In this document: positions 7,692-15,353 of the stretch, piece by piece
Position numbering within the stretch: position 1 is the stretch's first letter
How the letters are laid out: the number at the start of each line of letters is the position of its first letter
Assembly (NCBI GenBank): GCA_009781765.1
Contig: WQVC01000018.1
Coordinates: forward strand, 1-36,435
Length of the DNA: 36,435 nt
From: Defluviitaleaceae bacterium
GTDB lineage: Bacteria > Bacillota > Clostridia > Lachnospirales > WQUN01
Reading direction: 5' to 3'
The notes under the pieces: model-generated
What the model saw: only the letters and a program-made list of their open reading frames with translations
Database searches by the model: none
What the model was told of the DNA's origin: nothing
Made by a program: the position numbers and the translations under genes

Positions 7692-8705
7692 GTGAAATTT
7701 AAAAATGCATACCGCCAAGTGATGCGCGAAATGCAAGCCGAACGTGACAACGCAATTGCTGTTTGCGATGCGCGACGCAAAGAAATTTATGAGAAAGCCC
7801 CGCGTCTTGCCGAAATTGAAAGGGAAATCGGAGAAGCGGGGCTAAAAATTGCGCGGCTCGCGATTTCCGGCGATGAAATTGCAATTGCAAATATCCGTAA
7901 AAAAACAGACGCTCTGAAAGAAGAGCGTCTTCTTTTAATGCAAAAAAGTTTTCGCGGAAAAAAAGACTGCTCCGCCCCCAAATATAGCTGCAAAAAGTGC
8001 AACGATACAGGGTATATCGGGCTTCCCGCAACGGCGTGCGTGTGTCTGAAACAGCGTCTTATCGATGAATATTACTCCCTCTCGAATTTGCGTGAGGTGT
8101 TGCGCGACGAAAATTTTGCCGCGTTTGATATGCGGCTTTTCAGCGAAAAAACGATTGAAAGCGAAGGCCTGTCACCTCGCCTTAATATGGAAACAGTTTT
8201 TCGTGTGGCAAATAAATTTGTGCAAAACTTTGACAGGGAATTCGGAAACCTCTTGCTTTACGGCGAAACCGGCTTAGGGAAAACTTTCGTGTGCCATTGT
8301 ATCGCAAAGGAACTTCTGGACCGCGGTCGCACGGTGTTGTATTTGACCGTGCCGCGACTTTGCAAAGTCGTTGAGGATTCGCGGTTTAAGCGCGAGTCCG
8401 TTGCTTCGACCGACGAAATGCTTGAGGCGGTTGACGACGTTGACCTTCTCATTTTGGACGACTTGGGTACGGAAATTTCAACAATCATAACATCTGCCGC
8501 ACTTTTTGATATAATCAATCAACGACTAATCTCGCGAAAACCTACGGTAATTTCTACAAATTTCACAACAAATGAACTTGCAACTCAGTATTCCGACCGT
8601 ATTGTTTCGCGATTCTTGGGAAATTATCAAATGGTAAAATTTTTTGGTGAAGATATTCGCGTAAAGAAAAAATACGGAAGCGTCAACTTCGGAAGGAAAA
8701 TATAA
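7692..8705 (+). CDS. DnaC/DnaI-like helicase loader ATPase
   Basis: A 337-residue AAA+ protein of the DnaC/IstB/DnaI group, expected to load the replicative helicase together with the DnaD-like protein encoded upstream. The N-terminal 90 residues are helical; a zinc-binding motif CKKCNDTGYIG...CVC follows (about residues 98-117). The Walker A motif is YGETGLGKTF, Walker B LLILDDLGTE, sensor 1 ISTNFT, and an Arg finger is likely in SDRIVSRFLG. A transposon-borne IstB is the alternative, but no IS21 transposase is present and the Zn motif plus dnaD context favour a chromosomal loader. The start is GTG 7692 with AGGGGTGA 7 nt upstream. Confidence 0.9.
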   Translation: MKFKNAYRQVMREMQAERDNAIAVCDARRKEIYEKAPRLAEIEREIGEAGLKIARLAISGDEIAIANIRKKTDALKEERLLLMQKSFRGKKDCSAPKYSCKKCNDTGYIGLPATACVCLKQRLIDEYYSLSNLREVLRDENFAAFDMRLFSEKTIESEGLSPRLNMETVFRVANKFVQNFDREFGNLLLYGETGLGKTFVCHCIAKELLDRGRTVLYLTVPRLCKVVEDSRFKRESVASTDEMLEAVDDVDLLILDDLGTEISTIITSAALFDIINQRLISRKPTVISTNFTTNELATQYSDRIVSRFLGNYQMVKFFGEDIRVKKKYGSVNFGRKI

Positions 8706-8706
8706 T

Positions 8707-9897
8707 ATGAACGAAAAATTGCGCATTTTGAAAATGATTGAAGACGGAAAAATTACTGCGATTGAAGCGGCGGCGTTGCTTACTTCACTTGACGGCGATG
8801 CGACACCCCCCGCGCCGGGGCGAGCAACTCCCGAATCAACCGAACGCCCCTTTCGCGCCCATTCCGAAAAACCGCCTTCACAAAATAATCGCTCCCTGTA
8901 TGATTCAAGTTATAGCGATTTAGGTACGAAATTCGAAAATTTTGCCCGCGAAGCCGCGCCTAAAGTGGAAAAATTCACGAAAACCGTCGCGGAAAAAATA
9001 GTCGATGCGACGGATAAACTGTCCGACGTGTTCGTTCCCGACGAAAGCCAACGCGACCCTCAACGCGCGCCCTCCCCTTCCCCGCCGAAAAAAGAAAAAA
9101 ATATTGCCGAGAAACAAGTTGAAATTTTGGTCATGGCGGATGATTCAAATGAACTGAACATCGCCGGCTTAAACGGCAACGTTCGTATTCGAGGCTACAA
9201 TGGCGACAAAATCACGGCACGTATTGTTTACGCATCAAAAAAAGCCGATGCGCCCATCGACATAAAAAAACTCGGCGGAAAATATGTACTGTTTTACGAG
9301 CAGGAATATTTTTACGATGTTTCGGTTGACGCCTTCGTGCCGGAACGCGCGTTCAGAGCGGTAAAAATCGAAAATTTGAACGGAAACCTTGACGCTTCAA
9401 CGCTTTCCGCCAACGAAATACATTTTTCAAATTCAAACGGCAGCACAATTCTTGCCGATATTTCCGCCGTAAATTTTTTTGCCGAGTCAAGCAACGGCCG
9501 ACTGTCTGTTTCGAAAATAACCGCCGATGACGCAACAATCGAAAACATGAACGGCTCAACCGAGGCAGACGAAATCGACATTGCACAGCTCAGGCTGTCG
9601 AATTACAACGCACCGCTTTCGATTATTATGTCAAAATTTTCGCGCTACTTCGGATACCTCTGGCGCGTAGAAACAGGCAACGCAAAACTCGGCATAAATC
9701 TGCCGACAGCCTACGACACCGGCTACCATATCAAAGCCCGCGCCGCAATGGGCGAAGTTCGCGTAGGGCTTACAAACCTTCGTTATCTGATTAAAGAACC
9801 AATGCTTGTGGAAGCTCAAAGCGCGAACATCGACCACGCCTCAAGAAAAGTAAATCTTGTCATCGAAACGTCAAACGCTCCGCTGTTGATAAATTAA
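8707..9897 (+). CDS. DUF4097-type protein (YvlB/LiaX-like)
   Basis: A 396-residue protein with two parts. The first 30 residues (LRILKMIEDGKITAIEAAAL) form the short helical module found at the N-terminus of YvlB- and LiaX-like proteins. After a proline-rich, charged linker (residues 30-135), a repetitive beta-helix-like region follows with recurring NGN, NGS and NGR turns (LNGNVRIRGYNG, ENLNGNLDAS, NSNGSTILAD, SSNGRLSVSK), characteristic of DUF4097. No signal peptide or membrane helix is seen, so it is probably cytoplasmic. Relatives are often linked to cell-envelope stress; the substrate is unknown. GGAAGG precedes the ATG, and it follows the helicase-loader gene by 1 nt, so they share an operon. 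Its stop codon overlaps that of the convergent kinase gene. Confidence 0.8.
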   Translation: MNEKLRILKMIEDGKITAIEAAALLTSLDGDATPPAPGRATPESTERPFRAHSEKPPSQNNRSLYDSSYSDLGTKFENFAREAAPKVEKFTKTVAEKIVDATDKLSDVFVPDESQRDPQRAPSPSPPKKEKNIAEKQVEILVMADDSNELNIAGLNGNVRIRGYNGDKITARIVYASKKADAPIDIKKLGGKYVLFYEQEYFYDVSVDAFVPERAFRAVKIENLNGNLDASTLSANEIHFSNSNGSTILADISAVNFFAESSNGRLSVSKITADDATIENMNGSTEADEIDIAQLRLSNYNAPLSIIMSKFSRYFGYLWRVETGNAKLGINLPTAYDTGYHIKARAAMGEVRVGLTNLRYLIKEPMLVEAQSANIDHASRKVNLVIETSNAPLLIN

Positions 9898-12071
9898 ACC
9901 GCAGCAAGCCGCTCCGCCATCGCGCCGTATTCCATTTCGTCGGCTTGCTCGCGAAGCCACGCTACGAGGTCGGATTCGGTTTCGTACTCGAATTCGTCAA
10001 GTTCGGCAACAATTTCGTCAACACCCGTCATGTCACGTCGGTTACATGCGTTAATCAGTTCCGCTAAAAGTCGCGCGTCAGGTTTATCCTTGCGCGCTTT
10101 TTGTTTTTGCGATTCAATTGCCGTCAACACTGACGCAATTTTTTCAACAAGCTCGCGGGTGCTTTTCAAAAATGTATCGTTGTTTGCGGATATAAATCCG
10201 ATATGTTCGATTTTTGCGGCATTTTCAAGTGCTTCCGCCAATTGCCCTGCTTTTTCCGCGCAAATGCCGTAACACGACCCCTTGATTCCATGCACGGTTA
10301 TCATGTAATTTTTTAAATTTTCCCAAGACTCCGACTTATCAAGCATCGCAGGGGTGGTTTTCGCAAACGTGCGCAAAATATCCAAATACGACGACTCATC
10401 GCCGCCGAAACGCAAAAGCCCCGCAGCAAAATCAACGCCCGGCACGCGATGGCTCATAAGAGATGACGGCTTTGTCCATTTTTTTACCACAGCTTCAAGA
10501 GTTTCGATTTCGATGGGCTTGGGGATATAGTCTTGAAAGCCGTTCTGTATAAACATTTCGTCGTTGCCGACAAGCGCGTTTGCGGTGAAGGCGATAACAG
10601 GAATGTTTTTTGCATAATCCGTACCGAGTTGGCGAATATGGCGCAATGCTTCGATTCCATCCATTTCGGGCATCATGTGGTCCATGAAAACGGCGTCGTA
10701 TCGAACGATTTCGCTTCGCATTGCTTCAATGGCTTCCGGGCCGCTTTCAACGCAGGTCGTTCGGATTTCATACCTTTTCAGCATTGCGGCGGCAAGCACC
10801 AAATTTGCCGGAACATCGTCAACAACAAGCACTCGTACGCCGGGCAGTTTAAGCCCCGATGTATTTTTTGCAAAACCGCTATCCTTTTTCGGACGCAGAT
10901 ATTTTTTGAGATTATTTACAACTTCATCGGGAATAACTTCGTCCGACACGGATTTTTGCCAAAAACGCGCAGTAAATGTGCTGCCCGCGCCGACTGCGCA
11001 ATCGACAACAATGTCGCCGTCCATCATGCGCGCTAATTTTCGCGCCATGGGAAGCCCGAAGCCCATGCCCTCAACCTTGCGGTTTGCCGCCATATTAACT
11101 TGCGAATAGTCTTCGAAAATATTTTCTGTTTCCTCGTCGGGAATACCTATGCCGGTATCCTTGACCGCTATTGTTACACAAGCGGACTCGTCGCCGTCCG
11201 CGACGCATTTGATTGCCAAATCCACAGAACCTTTCGGCGTGTATTTAAACGCATTCGAAAGCAGATTGTTTAAAATTTGCTTAACACGCAAATAATCGCC
11301 GCAAAGTTTTGCGGGGAAATTCGGGCTGATGTCCAGTCCGAAAGAAATATTTTTTTCGCCGCGATGCAAAACGCTCTGATTGATGGAATCGCTAAAGAGG
11401 CTTGCGGTATCATACTCAGCGGGAAACAACTCCAACGTACCCCTGTCGATTTTCGAAACATCCAAGACGTCTTTAATTATACTTAAGAGGGTTCGACCGG
11501 CTGTTTTTATGTTTGTCAGGTTAGTAAAAAGCTCGTCGCTTAATCCGTCCGTTTCGAGGGACAAGTCCGAAAAACCCATAATTGCGTTGAGAGGTGTACG
11601 CATTTCGTGCGACATTATTGCGATAAACGAAGATTTTGCGTTATTCGCAACTTCGACTTCCCTCAATGCGGCCTGCATTTCCCGTTGCTGACGCTGAACA
11701 AGCAAATGAAGCTCAACCCGCCTTTTTAATACACTCTCGGCAAAAGGTTTTGTTATGTAATCGACAGCCCCTGCCGCCAAGGCTCGCGCCTCGTACTCCG
11801 GATTTTTTGCGGCTGTCAGAAAAATTACGGGAATATCTTGAGTTTTCGGGTTGTCCTTGAGAATTTTAATTATACCGTACCCGTCAAGTACGGGCATGGC
11901 AACGTCAAGCAAAATCAAATCAGCCGGCACGGTCTTTAAAAGTTCCAACATTTCCTTGCCGGTGGTCACCGCTCGAACGTCATGCTCATCACAGAGAACT
12001 CCGGATGCAAACCCCAGAGCCATTTTATCATCGTCAACTACAAATATTATACTTTTGTCGGACACGTTCAC
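9894..12071 (-). CDS. Hybrid sensor histidine kinase: Rec-HisKA-HATPase-Rec-HPt
   Basis: A 725-residue cytoplasmic phosphorelay protein without membrane helices or a classical sensor domain. Domains in order: receiver (acceptor Asp56 in LILLDVAMPVLDG), a short coiled linker, HisKA with the phospho-His at 155 (IMSHEMRTPLNAIMG), HATPase with NNLLSNAFKYTPKG, VKDTGIGIP and GMGFGLPMARKL, a second receiver (YDAVFMDHMMPEMDG), and a C-terminal HPt with the phospho-His in VHGIKGSCYG. The ATG overlaps the stop of the hydrogenase-chemoreceptor gene (ATGA), so both are co-translated and the kinase probably reads that sensor's state. The final acceptor may be the single-domain regulator at 14020. No DNA-binding output is attached. 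Confidence 0.93.
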   Translation of the reverse strand: MNVSDKSIIFVVDDDKMALGFASGVLCDEHDVRAVTTGKEMLELLKTVPADLILLDVAMPVLDGYGIIKILKDNPKTQDIPVIFLTAAKNPEYEARALAAGAVDYITKPFAESVLKRRVELHLLVQRQQREMQAALREVEVANNAKSSFIAIMSHEMRTPLNAIMGFSDLSLETDGLSDELFTNLTNIKTAGRTLLSIIKDVLDVSKIDRGTLELFPAEYDTASLFSDSINQSVLHRGEKNISFGLDISPNFPAKLCGDYLRVKQILNNLLSNAFKYTPKGSVDLAIKCVADGDESACVTIAVKDTGIGIPDEETENIFEDYSQVNMAANRKVEGMGFGLPMARKLARMMDGDIVVDCAVGAGSTFTARFWQKSVSDEVIPDEVVNNLKKYLRPKKDSGFAKNTSGLKLPGVRVLVVDDVPANLVLAAAMLKRYEIRTTCVESGPEAIEAMRSEIVRYDAVFMDHMMPEMDGIEALRHIRQLGTDYAKNIPVIAFTANALVGNDEMFIQNGFQDYIPKPIEIETLEAVVKKWTKPSSLMSHRVPGVDFAAGLLRFGGDESSYLDILRTFAKTTPAMLDKSESWENLKNYMITVHGIKGSCYGICAEKAGQLAEALENAAKIEHIGFISANNDTFLKSTRELVEKIASVLTAIESQKQKARKDKPDARLLAELINACNRRDMTGVDEIVAELDEFEYETESDLVAWLREQADEMEYGAMAERLAAV

Positions 12072-13789
12072 TCCGAAGCATCCCCTTCATGTTGTACCGT
12101 TGCAATAATTGAGCTGAGGCTTTGGCTCATAACGTCAATTGAAATATGTGCCTTGTCGTAGTTATCCGCGATGCTTTCGATGAGGTTATTTACGGCAACA
12201 ATAGAGTCGAGAGCTTTGGCGGAAATTTCGTCGGACTCGGATACAATCGTTTTGGATTTTGCGGCAAGCGCACGAACTTCTTCCGCAACAACAGAAAACG
12301 CTTTTCCGTGAATGCCGGCGCGCGCCGCTTCAATTGATGCGTTAAGCGCGACAAGGTTTGTTGACGTGGCAATGGACAAAATATTTGCGGAAATTGCCTT
12401 GAACTTGCTGAATCCGTCGTTAAGCGTTGCCATGAAGCCGGCAATTTGCGCAGATTGACGCTTTATGTTTTCAATATCTGCCAAGAGAAGGTTTGCGCTG
12501 TCTACGTTTGAAACCGCAATATCCAGTACGCCCCTTATCTCCTCGTTAAGCATTTGTATACAGTTTACCGGAATGTTATTGCCTGACGCAATACTTCGCG
12601 CCATTTCGTGGCACGAGTCGCAACCGCACGCGCCGCAGTCGAAGGAACGCTGACGCTCGGATGTTTTGCCCATGGATTTGAAGCCTTTTTCGACTTGCGT
12701 GTCTGTAATGGTGCGAGTGTTGACATGTTGAGGGTGATACACGCGGGTGAAATCCGCCAATTTGAGGGTTTTGTCGTAATGTTCCAAAAGCGTAGCGTAA
12801 TTTTCGCGGCTGCGCGTTTTCAGGATATTTTTTTTGCTGTCGTCCATTATTGCATGAGTTTCGAAACGACCGACATTGTGTTCGACGGCGGTTCCGAGGT
12901 TGCAACCCTCGCCGCAGTTCAGAACATCAAAGACTGCGGGCAACACGTTTTCGCGCGATTCCGCAAATGCATCAATGGCTTCATATACTACGCCGTGACC
13001 TTCCGCTTGGTCAACGCGAATTACGTCGCCGAACCAAAACTGCATGTTCTCTTTAAGCCCGCCGGGCATAGGATACAGGCGACCGAAAGCCGCTTCGTCG
13101 TGGTCGAAAGAAGCCGAAAATTCCGGCAGTTCAATATCGTTTTCACGTACATATTCAAAGAGTCGCTTAAACGTAACATTGTACTTTACGTGTCGCGTTG
13201 ATTCGAATTCGTGCGCTTTTGCAATACAAGGGGTAAGCGCGGCAAAATCGCCGGCAACCCGCCGATATTGCCGCATATAAACCGCCGTACAAAGAATCGG
13301 GCTGTGTACGGGCGAAAGATACTTTATGATATTGTGCTTATATTTAAGGATATAATCGACAACGGCGGGGCAGGGCTGCGTTATAACTGATGCCGGATTG
13401 TTTTTTTCGATATGACGAATATGCGCCCAAGTACAGATGTCTGCGCCGATTGATACATCGTAAATCTGTCGCACTCCGAGTTGCTTAAGCCATGCGAGAA
13501 GCCTTCCCCCTTGCGGGTTTATGTAGAGGGCGGGAGCAACAAGCATCGAAATATTTTCGCCTTTTCGTAAGTCGGCTAAAAATCTCATTGTATCGTCATC
13601 ATAGTCACGAACGTCATGGCGACAGGCTTCGATGCAAAATCCGCAAGCGATACATTTGTCATTGTTAATCGAAACGCGAATTACGCCTTCCTCGGAGAAA
13701 ACGTGGTTTGCGCCTTCATTCGGGCAAACCCGGATACATCTGTTACACCCGACGCATTTTGACAAATCTTCCACAATAAGTTTGCGCAT
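12068..13789 (-). CDS. [FeFe]-hydrogenase-like sensor fused to a chemoreceptor signalling domain
   Basis: A 573-residue soluble fusion. Residues 1-60 hold two 4Fe-4S ferredoxin motifs (Cys12/15/18/22 and 46/49/52/56). Residues 80-300 are the C-terminal domain of iron-only hydrogenases: the four H-cluster ligands are present as Cys140 (TQPCPA), Cys188 (TPCIAK) and Cys292/296 (NCGEGCNLG), but the usual proton-transfer Cys before Cys140 is Pro139. A further Cys cluster, CGACGCDSC (385-393), resembles the small 4Fe-4S domain of corrinoid/FeS proteins. The last 140 residues contain the conserved chemoreceptor tip TNLVALNASIEAARAG. Sensory, not catalytic, hydrogenases have this kind of layout; H2 or redox sensing is inferred. 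It is co-transcribed with the hybrid kinase, from the promoter at 13825-13853. Confidence 0.9.
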   Translation of the reverse strand: MRKLIVEDLSKCVGCNRCIRVCPNEGANHVFSEEGVIRVSINNDKCIACGFCIEACRHDVRDYDDDTMRFLADLRKGENISMLVAPALYINPQGGRLLAWLKQLGVRQIYDVSIGADICTWAHIRHIEKNNPASVITQPCPAVVDYILKYKHNIIKYLSPVHSPILCTAVYMRQYRRVAGDFAALTPCIAKAHEFESTRHVKYNVTFKRLFEYVRENDIELPEFSASFDHDEAAFGRLYPMPGGLKENMQFWFGDVIRVDQAEGHGVVYEAIDAFAESRENVLPAVFDVLNCGEGCNLGTAVEHNVGRFETHAIMDDSKKNILKTRSRENYATLLEHYDKTLKLADFTRVYHPQHVNTRTITDTQVEKGFKSMGKTSERQRSFDCGACGCDSCHEMARSIASGNNIPVNCIQMLNEEIRGVLDIAVSNVDSANLLLADIENIKRQSAQIAGFMATLNDGFSKFKAISANILSIATSTNLVALNASIEAARAGIHGKAFSVVAEEVRALAAKSKTIVSESDEISAKALDSIVAVNNLIESIADNYDKAHISIDVMSQSLSSIIATVQHEGDASE

Positions 13790-13824
13790 AATGTGACCCC
13801 ATCCCCTTGCTTTTTTATTTTATT

Positions 13825-13853
13825 ACTATACTGAAAACGCGACGAAAAGTAAA
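13825..13853 (-). promoter_or_regulatory. Promoter of the sensory-hydrogenase operon
   Basis: On the minus strand TTTACT (13853-13848) and TATAGT (13830-13825) are 17 bp apart, about 36 bp before the start codon. Confidence 0.65.
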
Positions 13854-13909
13854 TAACGTTTTTTTTAACATTGAGTTTTAAATGTTTTTGCGAATGTTCT
13901 CAGCTTTTC

Positions 13910-13948
13910 AAAACCTATTTGGTAGCTGACCAGTTACCGATAGGTTTT
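13910..13948. repeat. Hairpin, copy 2 of a twin element
   Basis: AAAACCTAT (13910-13918) pairs with ATAGGTTTT (13940-13948); the inner part GGTAGCT/AGTTACC continues the stem with one bulge and two G-T pairs. The outer arms and the preceding TTTCA match the hairpin at 4809-4846, while the loops differ but remain pairable. It again lies between two divergent promoters (13825-13853 and 13962-13990). Confidence 0.65.
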
Positions 13949-13961
13949 TTCATCGGACTTA

Positions 13962-13990
13962 TTGCGCAACTGTTCAACAAGCTATATAAT
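13962..13990 (+). promoter_or_regulatory. Promoter of the response-regulator gene
   Basis: TTGCGC (13962-13967) and a perfect TATAAT (13985-13990) are 17 bp apart, ending 29 bp before the start codon. Confidence 0.72.
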
Positions 13991-14019
13991 ATGCAAAGAT
14001 TTCTGAGGAGGGAATAAAA

Positions 14020-14385
14020 ATGAGTTTACCGAATATTTTAGTTTGTGACGACCATCCGTCAATATGTAAGGAAGTTGCAATGTTTTTGAAAGGAAGCTAC
14101 ACGGTTCATGCCTTTAAATCCGGCAAAGAGGCGTTGGATTATCTTGAAAAAAACTCTATTGACTTAATTTTGCTTGATTATTATATGCCCGAAATGACGG
14201 GCTTCGAGGTTTTGCTTCAAATTCAAAAGTCGGAGCGTCACAACGGTGTTCCGGTGATATTTTTGACTTCTGAAATAAACGAGCGTCTTGAACATGAAAT
14301 GCGCCGGCGCGGTGCATCCGAATATTTGGTCAAACCTGTCAACTCCGCAACGCTGCAAAGCTGCATTCGCAAACTTTTGAACTGA
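14020..14385 (+). CDS. Single-domain (CheY-like) response regulator
   Basis: A 121-residue receiver domain with no output domain. The acidic pocket is CDDHP (Asp10/11), the phosphoacceptor is Asp53 in LILLDYYMPEMTG, the switch Thr/Ser is in IFLTS, and the conserved Lys is in YLVKPVN. GAGGAGGG lies 7 nt before the ATG. It is transcribed divergently from the hydrogenase-chemoreceptor/hybrid-kinase operon and may be its diffusible phosphate acceptor, acting like CheY or as a phosphate sink. That link is inferred from position. Confidence 0.92.
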   Translation: MSLPNILVCDDHPSICKEVAMFLKGSYTVHAFKSGKEALDYLEKNSIDLILLDYYMPEMTGFEVLLQIQKSERHNGVPVIFLTSEINERLEHEMRRRGASEYLVKPVNSATLQSCIRKLLN

Positions 14386-14402
14386 TTATATTGCGGCGGA
14401 TT

Positions 14403-14549
14403 TTAAACCGCTTCTTTGAAGTTCTCAGAACATGTTTCGCCGTCCGTTTCAACAACGGGCGGTTTTGTTTTGTCCAAAATAAGCGGCGCGGAAAAATACG
14501 TAGTAATTGCCGTCATAAAAGCCAATGCAGCCTGAACGAAATACGTCAT
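14403..14549 (-). CDS. Small protein, 48 residues, hydrophobic N-terminus
   Basis: An ORF beginning MTYFVQAALAFMTAITTYF and ending in a charged tail with PPVVETDGETC. GGAGATGA lies about 5 nt before the ATG. The first 25 residues could form one membrane helix. It follows the TIGR03915 gene on the same strand by 42 bp and may be its last operon member. Its coding region overlaps the terminator of the convergent response regulator. No family recognised; the good ribosome binding site is the main support. Confidence 0.5.
   Translation of the reverse strand: MTYFVQAALAFMTAITTYFSAPLILDKTKPPVVETDGETCSENFKEAV
14440..14471 (+). terminator. Terminator of the response-regulator gene
   Basis: CCGTCCGTT (14440-14448) pairs with AACGGGCGG (14454-14462), one G-T pair, 5-nt loop, then TTTTGTTTTG. 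Confidence 0.75.
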
Positions 14550-14591
14550 AAAATCATCTCCGTACAAGCAGTATATGTAAAAAATGCAAAA

Positions 14592-15323
14592 TTATACAAA
14601 CTCTGTCATATTGCCTCGGAAATGAAACGGCAACAATTGCCGTTGAAGTTTTTTATTTTTCCGCTCGGTTATTGCAAGAGCATTGAAAAATTGCACCCAA
14701 AGCTCCTGCGTTTCGAGTTCGCCGTCTGCGTATGAAAATTCAGCACCGGCGGGAACTTCCGCAACTACATATGACTTTCCGTCGTAAATTGCCGCCTTTT
14801 TGCGGCGTTTATCGTGAATTACCCATGCTTGATTCATAAGCCGTTCGACAAAATGCTCGGCAAGAAGCACAAGAACATCATTTTTTGGCGTAACCGGGCA
14901 ATAAAAAACGCCTTGCTGTGTTTCGGCAAAGCGGCAAAATCCGTGAAGCAAGTGCGCTTCACGCCCCACATTTTTGTAAAAATCATGCACATCCCGCACA
15001 AAACTTTCGTGCAATCGGCTGTCAACCATATGCCCTACCGAAAATCCCAATTGAATGTACTTCAAAATGGACAAAAATCTGTTTTCGGCGGATGAAAGAA
15101 AAGCATAGTACACGCGCAAAGCGGCTTCCGGCGAAATTTTCGTTCGAACGGCATTAAAAACGCGGGCAGATTTTTCGCTGTCCGTTTCAATGCGCCGTAA
15201 ATCGGCAAGAGAAAGTTGCTCCGTTCCGTCGATTTGTATGCTTACCGGTTCGAGTTTTTCGTAGTAGACCGCGTAAACTACGGACAAAAATCCGTCAAAC
15301 GTACCGTCGAAGGTGATGAGCAT
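14592..15323 (-). CDS. TIGR03915-type putative DNA metabolism/repair protein
   Basis: A 243-residue protein matching the family (DUF4130-containing) that is encoded beside the TIGR03916 radical SAM protein in many Clostridia and Bacteroidetes. It opens with ITFDGTFDGFLSVVYAVYY, then has LGFSVGHMVDSRLHESFVRDVHDFYKNVGREAHLLHGFCRF and the DUF4130 signature FYCPVTPKNDVLVLLAEHF with LMNQAWVIHDKRRKKAAIYD. The biochemical role is not established; the pair is thought to act on DNA. GGGGGC lies 6 nt before the ATG. It starts 30 bp after the radical SAM gene, so the two form one operon. Confidence 0.88.
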   Translation of the reverse strand: MLITFDGTFDGFLSVVYAVYYEKLEPVSIQIDGTEQLSLADLRRIETDSEKSARVFNAVRTKISPEAALRVYYAFLSSAENRFLSILKYIQLGFSVGHMVDSRLHESFVRDVHDFYKNVGREAHLLHGFCRFAETQQGVFYCPVTPKNDVLVLLAEHFVERLMNQAWVIHDKRRKKAAIYDGKSYVVAEVPAGAEFSYADGELETQELWVQFFNALAITERKNKKLQRQLLPFHFRGNMTEFV

Positions 15324-15353
15324 ATGTAGCCCCCCGCTTTACAGCAATTTTGT

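Noticed and set aside
7692-8705. IstB helper of an IS21 element
   Set aside because: No IstA transposase or IS ends are nearby, and the partner gene encodes a DnaD-domain protein, which fits a chromosomal helicase loader.
12608-13201. Long plus-strand ORF of 197 codons
   Set aside because: It lies entirely opposite the hydrogenase-like gene, has no ribosome binding site, and its protein resembles no family.
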